A stretch of DNA of 64,000 nt from the NCBI GenBank assembly GCA_003339415.1, contig PDHQ01000007.1, forward strand, positions 62,001 to 126,000, given 5' to 3'. The translations under genes and the position numbers were made by a program. How positions within the stretch are numbered: position 1 is the first letter of the stretch; every line of letters starts with the position of its first letter. The notes below the pieces were generated by a model, which did no database searches, was not told the origin of the DNA, and saw only the letters and a program-made list of their open reading frames with translations. The DNA is from Ophiocordyceps camponoti-saundersi (nom. inval.) (taxonomy: Eukaryota > Ascomycota > Sordariomycetes > Hypocreales > Ophiocordycipitaceae). This document shows positions 44,016-53,401 of the stretch, in pieces.

Positions 44016-44966
44016 ATGGGAAAGAAAAGGATCAGAGACGATGTCAAGAAGCCTGTAGAAGATGGCGACGACGTCCAGATGGATCAAGACAATGCCGACG
44101 ACGAGGCAAGGACCCTTCACTTTCACATCCACACATGCGCATACACTCACACTCATACTCTCACACAACCGTCGGCTGACCCCTTCTTACAGGACGATTT
44201 TGACAGGGTCGACGTCGAGTTCGAGTGGTTCAATTTCGATCCAGAAATAGACTTTCACGGCGTCAAGTCCCTCCTACGGCAACTTCTCGATGTTGATGCC
44301 AGTCTCTTCAATGTTTCCGCCCTCGCCGAGCTCGTCCTTTCCCAGCCAACGATCGGATCGACGGTCAAGGTCGACGGCAAGGCAACGGATCCATACGCCA
44401 TGCTCACAGCTCTCAATCTGCGAGAGCACGGCCAGCGAGAACCTCTAAAACAACTGACGGCTTACCTTATGGAAAAGGCGCAGGCTAACGAGTCACTGTC
44501 TGCCGTCGCGGAAGCGATAAAAGCCGAAAAGCAGATCGGGCTTGTTCTCTCCGAACGCCTCATCAACGTGCCGTCCGAGGTTGGTCCGCCCATGTACTCG
44601 ATGCTCATTGACGAGGTCGAAGCCGCTGTCGAGGATGGGGAGCCCTACCAGTTTACCCACTACCTCGTCCTCTCTAAGACGTATCGCGAGGTAGAGTCGA
44701 CTCTGGACGTCGAGGAGCGCAAGCGGAAAAAGGCCCGCGAGGACTCGACGACATATTACTTCCACCCTGAGGATGAGATGCTTCACAAACACGCCATGGC
44801 ACATGGCAATTTCGCTTATACCAAGGAGGACGACGCTGTCGCGGACAGCAAGCGCGCCTTTCAAGAAATGGGCATCAAGCCGGCGGGTCACATGATTCTA
44901 ATCGACGCCGACAAGTTTGAGGGAGCCGTAAAGACAATCAATGAGTATTTCAAGCCGCCGCAATAA
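44016..44966 (+). CDS. BCP1: Bcp1 / BCCIP family nuclear protein
   Basis: Exons 44016-44105 and 44193-44966 give 287 aa (yeast Bcp1 is 283). The start [12 protein letters not shown] is basic, then acidic ([11 protein letters not shown]). The conserved domain opens [25 protein letters not shown] and continues through [39 protein letters not shown] and the C-terminal [13 protein letters not shown]. In yeast Bcp1 is a chaperone for ribosomal protein Rpl23 and is needed for nuclear export of Mss4. The 87 nt at 44106-44192 are in frame but encode low-complexity His/Thr sequence and have intron features: G/GCAAGG donor, CTGAC branch, TTACAG acceptor. I treat them as a GC-AG intron. If retained, the protein would be 316 aa. 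Its stop is 18 bp from the convergent ARO7 stop. Confidence 0.92.
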   Translation: MGKKRIRDDVKKPVEDGDDVQMDQDNADDEARTLHFHIHTCAYTHTHTLTQPSADPFLQDDFDRVDVEFEWFNFDPEIDFHGVKSLLRQLLDVDASLFNVSALAELVLSQPTIGSTVKVDGKATDPYAMLTALNLREHGQREPLKQLTAYLMEKAQANESLSAVAEAIKAEKQIGLVLSERLINVPSEVGPPMYSMLIDEVEAAVEDGEPYQFTHYLVLSKTYREVESTLDVEERKRKKAREDSTTYYFHPEDEMLHKHAMAHGNFAYTKEDDAVADSKRAFQEMGIKPAGHMILIDADKFEGAVKTINEYFKPPQ

Positions 44967-44984
44967 ACGAGATAGCATCAGGGG

Positions 44985-45988
44985 TTACGGCTCCGGTTCT
45001 AGCCTCTGCATCAAGTACTCGACTTCGACCTCCTTGGTCAAGGGTATAACAAAGTCCTTGTACATGGCGACGACGGCGTCGACGTCAATCTTGGTCCGGT
45101 CGCTAGTGCCACCCGAAGCGGCTGGGTCTTTGCCGTAGGTTGAAGCTTTGAGACGCAGGCGCTCGAGGACGGTCATCTCCACAGCGTCGTTGGTGATTGA
45201 GCGGGCAATACCTTCACGATCTGCCGCCTTAATCATGCGGGCGTAGCCGTCAGGGTCGGAACGAAACTTGGACTCGGCGACGAATTTGCCAAAATGGATG
45301 CGGCGCGAAAGGGCTTGTAAGCAGGCGATATCGCATGTGGCGGTCGACCCGTAGTTCTCCTGAGACTCTCCCCGGTCCCCGCGGCCGTAGTCGGGGCAGA
45401 CGGCAGGGAGGAACTTTTCGATGTAGAAGGACTTGATCTTGGCATTGATGTTGACCGAGTTGTGGTGTAGAATCTTGGGGTAGTCGAGAGGTTTAAGAAT
45501 GGGCTTCAGCACGGCGTCGGGGAAGAAAGGGTACTCGTCCGGGGACTCGAAGCGGCGGATCAGCGACTGCAACTTCTCCTGCTCGTAGAGGTACCAGTCG
45601 AAGAAGCTGAGGTTGCTGTCAGGGATCCGAATGGTGCCGGGCGTATAGATGGTCTGCGCGTGACGGGCATGAGACGGGATGAACGAGGTGGGAGAAGAGG
45701 CATCGACATCGACGGTACCTTGTTCAGGGCGAATTGGACCCTCTCGATGACATGAAAGGTAATGGTGTCTTCGAGGCGTCTGCGCAGACCATCAGTAAGC
45801 TGTTACGCCCGGGGGGGTTTTTTCTTGGCCCTGGCCAGGCTGATATCGCGCAAGGACGAAGGACCATCCGCTTTCTGCCTCGGGTCGAATCCCCTTGGAG
45901 GTGAGAGTTTCGTTTCATAGTACATTAACTGGATGCGAATCTGTGACAGATCTAGCAAATCGCTACCGGAGTCGACAGTCGAGTCCAT
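44985..45988 (-). CDS. ARO7: chorismate mutase (AroQ eukaryotic type)
   Basis: Three exons in coding order: 45988-45924, 45779-45719 and 45653-44985, giving 264 aa, the family's usual size. It reads [21 protein letters not shown], then [47 protein letters not shown] and [19 protein letters not shown]. The catalytic C-terminal part has [31 protein letters not shown] and [15 protein letters not shown]. It rearranges chorismate to prephenate, committing flux to Tyr and Phe; fungal enzymes are activated by Trp and inhibited by Tyr (family knowledge). Intron 1 is 144 nt (GTACTA to GCGCAG) and intron 2 is 65 nt. All junctions restore the family sequence. It is convergent with BCP1 and divergent from MDV1. 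Confidence 0.95.
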
Positions 45989-46891
45989 CTTGCTTAAGAA
46001 CGGGTGGGGGGGGAAGAGGGAGGTAGCGATGGTAGGAGGATGATACTCTGAACGGAGCAAGGCGAATCCTTTGAGTATGTATAAGACAGTAATGAAGAAG
46101 AGCTTGGCGCTGGGCAAAAGATTGACGTTGCTTCTTCTATCATCGTATTACTATTCGTATTCGTCTGGTTTTCTGAGACGGCTGATGCGTCTTGTCGTCA
46201 GCGGTCGACGGTAGGAGTCGTCCGGCTGCTTCCGATTGGTATGGGATGCGTTTTTTTACGGTCAAGCGGTGCAGATGAGGGAAAATGAGCTTCAATGCGC
46301 GATGTATGTACGGACTTTGGACGTATACTCCACAGATAGTTAGATACTACATACATACATACATACATACATACAGGGGAAAGGAGACAAATCATGTTCA
46401 TGGCCGCCAGGCTCCTCCGCATGATTCCATCCATCATACTCCGTAGTGGACGAGTCATGAGCCAGTTCTAGAGGTGAACGAGCATATGGTCATGTGACTA
46501 ATTACATCAGCCATACTCCGTGCTGTTAGGCATGACATGCCAGTATTAATGGAGGTGGCAGAAAGATGGCGATGCCGGGTTAATTCGCATGAAATACCTA
46601 CCTAGGTAGGTAACTACATTTGTTCACATACATATGCGAACAATACTCACGTGAATCCTTTAAACTGTGAATCCTCTCAGGCAAATGACACCGGACAAGC
46701 CGGGACGTGACTTGCCGTTGGTACAGGGTAGTTGAGTCTGCAACGCGGGTGACATGGTCCTAGGTCATTTTCCTCGCGTCACGTCTCCACTGCCGACGAA
46801 AACCGCAGCGGTCTCCCAACAACAGCGAGCCATTCCCATCCTCTTCTGATCCTCACCATCTAGATATCCTCTTCTCCGTCCCGGGCCAGCC
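45989..46891. other. divergent promoter region between ARO7 and MDV1
   Basis: Contains an ACAT microsatellite (46349-46374), TACTCCGTA at 46438-46446, a related TACTCCGTG at about 46513-46521 and the 18-bp palindrome listed next. No gene is seen. Confidence 0.5.
46595..46612. repeat. 18-bp perfect palindrome TACCTACCTAGGTAGGTA
   Basis: A perfect inverted repeat in the ARO7-MDV1 intergenic region. Shorter versions of the same core (CCTAGG with flanking TACC/GGTA) occur at 2265-2277, 28558-28575, 36678-36688 and 59455-59472, all intergenic. This may be a dispersed non-coding motif or a residue of a small element. Confidence 0.6.
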
Positions 46892-49042
46892 ATGGCCGAC
46901 CGAGATGGCCTTCATGGCTTTCCGGACGATGCCGGCGTCGACGACGATCACTCCATTATCTCAGTATGTCTTTGCAGGCACTAGCTGCGAACCCAAACGC
47001 TGATGGCTAGAAAGACGCGTGGGTTGGAGGCCTTTGGCCGTAAAGTGACCTCGACCGCCTCCAGCCTCATCGTTCCCAATACCGAGTCCGCCTCCGTCCA
47101 CTACCAGACGGCCTTGGCCCAGGTGCACCGCCAACTTCGACGCCCCTCGATCCAACGCAGCGTCTTTTCCATGGCCCGTACCACCCCGACCGACATCGTC
47201 CGTGCCCGCCTCTCCACCACTGAGATTCAGCATCGCGCCTTGACTCATCTCCCAGATGAGCTGCTGTCCAACATACCGGACCATGATAACGCCTACTCGC
47301 TCTTTCAGGGCTTTCAGGCCAGCTTTCCGGAGCTGACGGACGAGGGCAAGAAGCATCGTCGTCGTATCTCAAGAGGCAGAAAGCTTCTCGATGACAGTCC
47401 GCAGGCCGCTGGGGGTGCCAAGAGCCTGGGGCGGCTGAAGAAGGACAGGGCCGCCCTGATGCACGAGTTTCAGCTGCTTGCCATCCGGAAGAACATGGCG
47501 AGCAGCGAGATCCGCGACATTGACAATAAGCTGGCCAACTTACATGGCATGCGCCGCATCATTCTCGACCGCTTGGCCGGCCTGGAGCAGGATGAGGCGC
47601 TACTGGAACACGACAGTAGGTGTCTCTCGCTTGCCCCCTTTTCCCCTACTTCGTCCGATCTTCGTACTCATGCCACGTCTAGTCGTCGAAGTCGATGGGC
47701 GGCTTGAAGAGGCTCAGGCGCTCGTCGATGAGGCCGAGAGCATTGCCCAGAACACGCCGTTGAAAGACGAGTCAGATCTCGTTGGAGATGCCGATGACCA
47801 TGATGTCGAGTTTATGTCGCAGTCTGTCTACGAGAAGCTGCCGGGCTCGACTCACAGTACGCCATCGCGCCGGCAAAAGAGGGTGCATCGTCGGATATCA
47901 ATGCCCATATTGCACGAGCATCTGGAACCCGGGTCTAATCTTCGTGAGATACGAGCGCACCGAGATACCATTACGGCTCTCGACTTTGACGCCCCTTTTG
48001 GTACCTTGGTGACGGCTGCGCTTGACGATACGGTCAAGGTCTGGGACCTGACGGCTGGCCGCTGTATGGGCTTTCTCGAGGGCCACACAGCATCTGTACG
48101 CGCCCTGCAAGTCCAGGACAATATTCTGGCCACGGGTGGCGCCGACGCCACCATCCGGCTGTGGGACCTGAGCAGATCGCGGTACGACCCTCAAGGCGAC
48201 CAGCTGGGTCGTGATGCCGAGGACGAGGAGGCCATTGCCTTTGAGAACCCGGAAGACCAGCCCGTCGACCCACCCGAAGGCAGCATGGACGACTGTGGGC
48301 TGTTCACGCTCGAGGCCCACATGGACGAGGTGACGGCGCTCAATTTCAAGGGGGATGTGCTGGTCTCCGGCTCGGCGGACAAGACGCTACGGCACTGGGA
48401 CCTAGCCAAGGGCCGGTGCGTCCAGACGCTCGACGTCATGTGGGCGGCGGCCCAGGCCTCGGCGACGAGCGCGGGCGACGGGCCCTGGAGGCCGACCGGG
48501 CGATCCCTGGGCGGCGGCGGCGGCCACTCGGACTTTGTGGGCGCGCTTCAGGTGTTCGAGACGGCATTGGCGTGCGGCACGGCTGATGGTATGGTTCGGC
48601 TTTGGGACCTGCGAAGCGGTCAGGTACACAGGAGCCTAGTGGGCCACACGGGGCCGGTGACGAGTCTCCAGTTCGACAACGTTCACTTGGTGACGGCGAG
48701 CCTGGACCGGAGCGTCAGGGTAAGTCGTTGACGGCGAAGGCTGAGGTGTCGCACCACGGCTGACCCACAGATCAGATATGGGACCTGCGGACAGGGTCCA
48801 TTCATGACGCTTACGCGTACGACAACGCCATCACGAGCATGATGTTCGACACCAGAAGAATCACTTGCGCAGCTGGCGAGGACGTGGTCAAGGTGTACGA
48901 CAAGGTCGAGGGCCGCCAATGGGACTGTGGCGCCGGAGCTGAAGAGGGGAGAAGCTCAGCTGTGGTGGAGCGCGTGCGTGTACGAGACGGGTATCTGGTC
49001 GAGGGTAGAAGGGATGGTATCGTGGGGGCGTGGACGTGCTAA
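46892..49042 (+). CDS. MDV1: mitochondrial division protein 1 (coiled coil and WD40)
   Basis: Four exons, 46892-46963, 47015-47615, 47683-48719 and 48776-49042, give 658 aa. The N-terminal part holds [13 protein letters not shown] and [14 protein letters not shown]. The middle (about 125-225) is a coiled coil with [20 protein letters not shown] and RLAGLEQDE. From about 310 to the end are WD40 blades, each ending in a WDL or KVYD-type motif ([43 protein letters not shown]). Mdv1 links Fis1 on the outer mitochondrial membrane to the dynamin Dnm1 for fission. Intron 1 must end at an AAG acceptor (47014) to keep frame; the TAG four bases earlier would frameshift it. Between two blades, about 30 acidic residues are inserted ([16 protein letters not shown]). 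Confidence 0.94.
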
Positions 49043-49675
49043 GGCATGAACGAACGGGCTGCCATCGTGGGATCGTGGCCAAGCTGAGTTTCTCTGTTCT
49101 TTCCAAGCACAGGAAGCGGCCGTCTCCCTCGCTCGAAACCGGACACGCCACTACCGGACCGGAAGACTACTTCTCTTTTGTTAGCGGTTTGTCACTTACA
49201 AGTTACAGGGGAAGTGTGTTTTTATGTTGCATATGACCGCCATATCAGGCTATTGATGTGAGGAATCCGTGATTCAGCCGTCAGGTCCATGGAGAGGAGG
49301 ATATCCTTCGTCGACAGGGACGAACCTACGAGGCAGAAACCAGACATGGCAAGAAAAGAAACAGCCAACGATGTATTAAGACTTTTTTACTTGACTGGTG
49401 AGCATCCCCGCCTACACGCGGAGAAGCTGCAGATGATAGAAGCAACAAAATCAGAGCCTTGGTGTCGATATCGTACATAGAGAGTCGGCTACAGTGCCAT
49501 CTCAGGTTTGCCAAGGAAGAAGCAGCAGGTCATAGCAGGCATGAGAACAAAGGATAACGGAGCCACGCGTCGATACCGTACATGAAAAGTCAGCTGCAGT
49601 GTCGTCTAAGTCCAAGCCAATTAACGAGACACTCAGCAACCAGGTCGTCGACCTCGGCCAACAGCATGACAGTCT
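49043..49675. other. 3' intergenic between MDV1 and the tyrosinase gene
   Basis: Shared 3' region of convergent genes. It contains an imperfect direct repeat of about 25 bp (GATATCGTACATAGAGAGTCGGCT near 49467 and GATACCGTACATGAAAAGTCAGCT near 49570). No coding feature is seen. Confidence 0.45.
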
Positions 49676-51773
49676 CTATTCTGATGAGACGGTGCCGTTC
49701 TGGCCGCGGATCAACTTGACGGAGGCGGGTAAGATGTGCGACGCCCGAGGCCGCGTGAGCTCCTCGATAGATAGCGGCGGCCCGACCTCGACGACCTCGA
49801 TCTCGGCGCTAATTTGGGTTATGGCCTCCATGGGAACGTCGCTACCATTATACTACACGGATTGTCAGTCGGGGAAACCCCCAGGAGAGCAGCAGTGGAC
49901 GGACCTTGGAGACCTGGAGCCCGATGGTCATGTTGGTCAGATCTTGTTGATCGACACCGAGCTCGTCGACGGAGAAACCGGTCCAGACGTTGCCCGGGGT
50001 GGGCCACGCTTCTGTAGTGATGCGTGTGACGATGCGATCCTTGACATAGACATTGACCATGCAGGGACGGGCAAAGTCGGCGACGTGGAGGCGCAGGCGG
50101 GCGAAGTGCCGCTTGGTCTGTTGCTTGGGGGCGCCATAGCCGTTGATGATGCGTGCGGCTTCGCGGCGCATCTGATTCTTGTCACGGCGCCACCACTCAA
50201 GGCCCTCATACGAGTATCCGAAGTCGCCAATGTCACGGACAGACCGAGTGGTGTGGAAAGACTTGGACGGATGGAAGAAGGGCGTCAGGGGGGAGTCGAT
50301 GTTGACGGTGGCCCCCCTGGTAGCAGAGAAGCGCGCCTTTCCAAAGTACGGCTCCTGGAAGACGTCCTCGCCATCGTCCTGGTGAAGGGCCTGCCAGTAT
50401 GCCCACAGGCGGTCCATCTGGGTATGGTGCAGCATGCTGGAAGACTCGTCGTCAGCTCTTGGTCGTCTCTCGCGGAGCCCGAGGTTTGACGCACAACAGG
50501 GGATCATAGGCTGCCAACTCAACCTCGATCATTTGCTCGCGACAGGCGGAGTCGAAGTGGATGCTATCGTGCAGCTGCTCCAGGCTGATGATGCCGCCAT
50601 TGCCGCGGGAGAATTCGACGAAGCTACGAGCGCCGGTGAAGACGTCATACTACATGTGTGCGTTCTTAGCTGTCATGTTTCTGCCTCTCGTCTCGCTCAT
50701 GCCGCCTGACTTACCACCCACTGGCCGAAGGGGAACCTGGTAAGGCGGCGATTGGACTCGGCCGGGTATTCGAAGCCACGGCAACGATAGACCTCTGGCC
50801 TCTTGTGCGGATCAAATTTGCCGTACTTGCCTTCGAGGGCGTCCTTGGGGAAGCGATAAACACGCAGGGGATTCTCCAGCTCGATCTCACCGAGCGGGCT
50901 GTTACCGTTGGCGCCGTCGCTGTGATTGACGCGCACCTTGAAGGGAACCGCCGCCGGCGGCACGCGTGAATCAACAGCCCAGTCCCAGTAGGGAGAGCGG
51001 AGCGTGTCGGCAGCTTGCGAATACTCGGCTCGAACGCTCTCAGGGTACGTCAGAGCGATCTCCTTGGCCTTGCTGACGAGGGCTTGCTGCAGAGCGACGA
51101 CGCGCCAGTCAGTGGCTCTCTTTCTCACTGCATCTTCCTTTGAAAAGGGGGGCGAGAGTTCTGTCGACATACCTCAAACAGGGAAGTGAAGGGTCGGTGC
51201 CAGGGCAGAAAGATGTCCTCCTGTAACGAAAGTCGTCAGCAAGCGAGCAGACTTCACGACGACGGCTTCAACTTACGGTATGAGGGCAATAGCCTTGCCA
51301 GTCCCCTTCGACCTGAGCTCCGGCGCCGTTCCATTCTATGTAAGGCGCGCCATGGATTCCTTGGGATGCATAAGCATACATACATGCATAAAGCGTGGTT
51401 GCGTCACGACGAGGCCTATCCGAGGAGGTCTATGGTCTTCTCACCTGCGATCTGAAAATAGGACAGAGGGTTTTCGTCATTCTCCAGCTGCATAGCTCGG
51501 AGAGCCAGAAGATAGAGGTCCCTATCACCGGAGTCGTTGTCAGCACGAGGCGCGAATCAGCCCAACCGGCGATTCTTCTCACCATTGAGGCCCGGCAGCT
51601 GTTGCGAATTCGTTGATGTTCCTCCGGAGAGGAGCACCCTGAGAGCGTGGACCAACCGGGGGACCTGTCACCGGCTGGGGATCTTGGCGAGCGAGGACAA
51701 TCAGTGCCTGGCTCAGGGTGAGAAACGCCACGAGCTTTCGATGCAGCATGTTGGCAGGCAGCACCATGAGCAT
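49676..51773 (-). CDS. secreted tyrosinase (type 3 copper monophenol/diphenol oxidase)
   Basis: Eight exons in coding order: 51749 (or ATG 51773)-51583, 51521-51445, 51359-51277, 51220-51173, 51086-50715, 50649-50498, 50436-49914 and 49852-49676. They give 532 aa from ATG 51749, or 540 from 51773. The signal peptide is about MLHRKLVAFLTLSQALIVLA. Copper ligands are visible, numbered from 51749: CuA His84 (IHGAPY), His108 (YCPH) and His117 (PWHR); CuB His276 and His280 (LHDSIH) and His303/304 (LHHTQMDRLWAYWQ). The C-terminal 200 residues form the beta-rich extension seen in ascomycete tyrosinases. It would oxidise phenols to o-quinones outside the cell or in secretory vesicles. All junctions keep phase, though some donors are weak (GTTGTG, GTCTCC). 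It shares a promoter with the NRPS-like gene. Confidence 0.92.
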
Positions 51774-53050
51774 TCTCAGACATGTGGCAGGAAAGAGGTT
51801 CAATCGATCATCGGGACAAACTTGGGCAGATATAGTTTTCTACCACTGCCTTGTGCATATTGTTGTGCTACTGAAGGATGGAAGGGAAAGGGGGAAACAG
51901 AACCTGGAGACTCTCCGTCGCCGCACGGTCCTGTCTTGGGATCCTTGGTGAATTCATTTGAAAAGACTAACAGGCGGCGCGAAGCAGGTTCATTACACTG
52001 CAGCTCGATATTGATCAACGAGTTACTTGGTGGGCAAGGGGACGGGGGACAACGATCTCCCATCCTTATGCGGGCTTACGGGAACAGTCCGAATCGAGTC
52101 AGCCGCGACTTGGCCTACAGACGCCCGATGTTCATCGAGACCGCTTTGCTCATTTCTCCTCGGATTGATTATACGAAATGTGTTCGAACAGACGTCTGAC
52201 ATCGTTGAATGGGAGCGGCCCGCTGCCGGTAGCTGCCACATGCATGGATGAGACTCTGCGATACGACGTTGGGTTGCCAACAGTATTTGAAAAAGCCACC
52301 GGCGACTGAGATGAGAACAAGGACCGATGATCGACTTCGCATACGGGGGTTTTACTTGTGAGGCGCTTTCCTTGTGGGACTCGGATGGCCGGAGACTTGC
52401 ATACAACAGACTGACATCTGTTATGGATACTCCCCGAGCGGAAATATTGCATTTGAGCCGCATATGTGGGAGATGAATAGTCTGGGAATAATCAGATCGA
52501 GGGATCGACGATTTCCTCCTCGCTTCTTGATTCGATGACGATGGAAGCAAGGCCCGTCCTGAGCGAGTCAAAGAGACGATTCACGCCATAACTCATGTCT
52601 GAGCTGCTACAGATACGATAGAGGATGAAGCCAAAGGTCGAAGATGGATTACAGAAGGACTTACGTGGTCGAATTAAGGGGTCGACAGACCGGTCAGCCA
52701 TCTCCTGTACGACGAAAGGACGAGAGAGAGACAGAGAGAGCATGGGATCGACACGACCCCTGATTCTGTGTGGAAGAGCAGCCTCATCCAACGACAGCGG
52801 GCTTTCCATCATCCGAGGTAAAAGAAGGTGGTGAGAAATCAAGACAAGCAGAAGATGATGAGTAGGAAGCAACTCGAAAATGTGGCGTACGCAATACGAG
52901 GCCCACGACTCAAGTCTGTCAGTGCTCGAGCCTACGTTGACAAATGAAAGGAAAAAGGAAATGACGATACGTTATCGGCATGGCTGCCGTTCCGCCTCAC
53001 GACCTGCTCTCACGCTCGTCTATGCCGTATGACTTGCGGTTATGATCTCG

Positions 53051-53145
53051 ATCGTGAGTCCTGGGAGAGATCGTGAGTCCTGGGAGAGATCGTGAGCCTT
53101 GGCGGCAATCGTGAGCCTCGGGGGGCAATCGTGGGCCTCGGGAAG
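53051..53145. repeat. five 19-20 bp direct repeats in the NRPS-like promoter
   Basis: Units begin at 53051, 53070, 53089, 53108 and 53128. The first two are identical (ATCGTGAGTCCTGGGAGAG). Units 3-5 diverge but keep ATCGTGRGYCYYGG. The array ends about 35 bp upstream of the TATA box. The spacing of nearly two helical turns would place repeated sites on one face of the DNA. It could be a reiterated regulator site or a neutral minisatellite. Confidence 0.8.
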
Positions 53146-53180
53146 ATGGTGAAATTCGGTGGCAGGTTTCCTGGCTTCAT

Positions 53181-53187
53181 CTATTTA
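53181..53187 (+). promoter_or_regulatory. TATA-like box of the NRPS-like gene
   Basis: TATTTAA within CATCTATTTAAGGG, about 130 bp upstream of the first in-frame ATG (53312) and 220 bp upstream of 53402. It lies directly downstream of the repeat array. Confidence 0.45.
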
Positions 53188-53401
53188 AGGGGGTCGCAGA
53201 ACATGCCAAAGAGCCTCATCGACTTCCACAACAATCCACTACCGCCATCACCATCATCATCACCATCTTGTCCTTCTTTTGCATCTTCAATCCCTTGTAT
53301 TGCCTGTGGCAATGACCTTAATCGCTAACGAAATCCCTCTACCCCTTTTCCCCCTTCCAGACGCATCATCATCCTTCACTCGCAATCCGCTGAGACGATC
53401 A

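Larger units (their letters stand above)
51774..53401. other. bidirectional promoter region, tyrosinase and NRPS-like gene
   Basis: 1.6 kb between divergent genes with no supported coding sequence. It holds the direct repeats and TATA box listed next. Before 53402 there is an intron-like 3' end (CTAAC, then a pyrimidine tract and CTTCCAG at about 53322-53361), suggesting a leader intron. Confidence 0.5.

Noticed and set aside
45870..45905. GGTCGAATCC-like tRNA B-box
   Set aside because: It lies in ARO7 intron 1 and no acceptor stem or A-box can be paired around it.
49599..50489. Plus-strand frame of 296 codons
   Set aside because: Antisense to tyrosinase exons 7-8; no domain of its own.
53051..53145. 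Possible CRISPR-like array
   Set aside because: The units are contiguous with no spacers, and the organism is a fungus; it is a simple promoter minisatellite.
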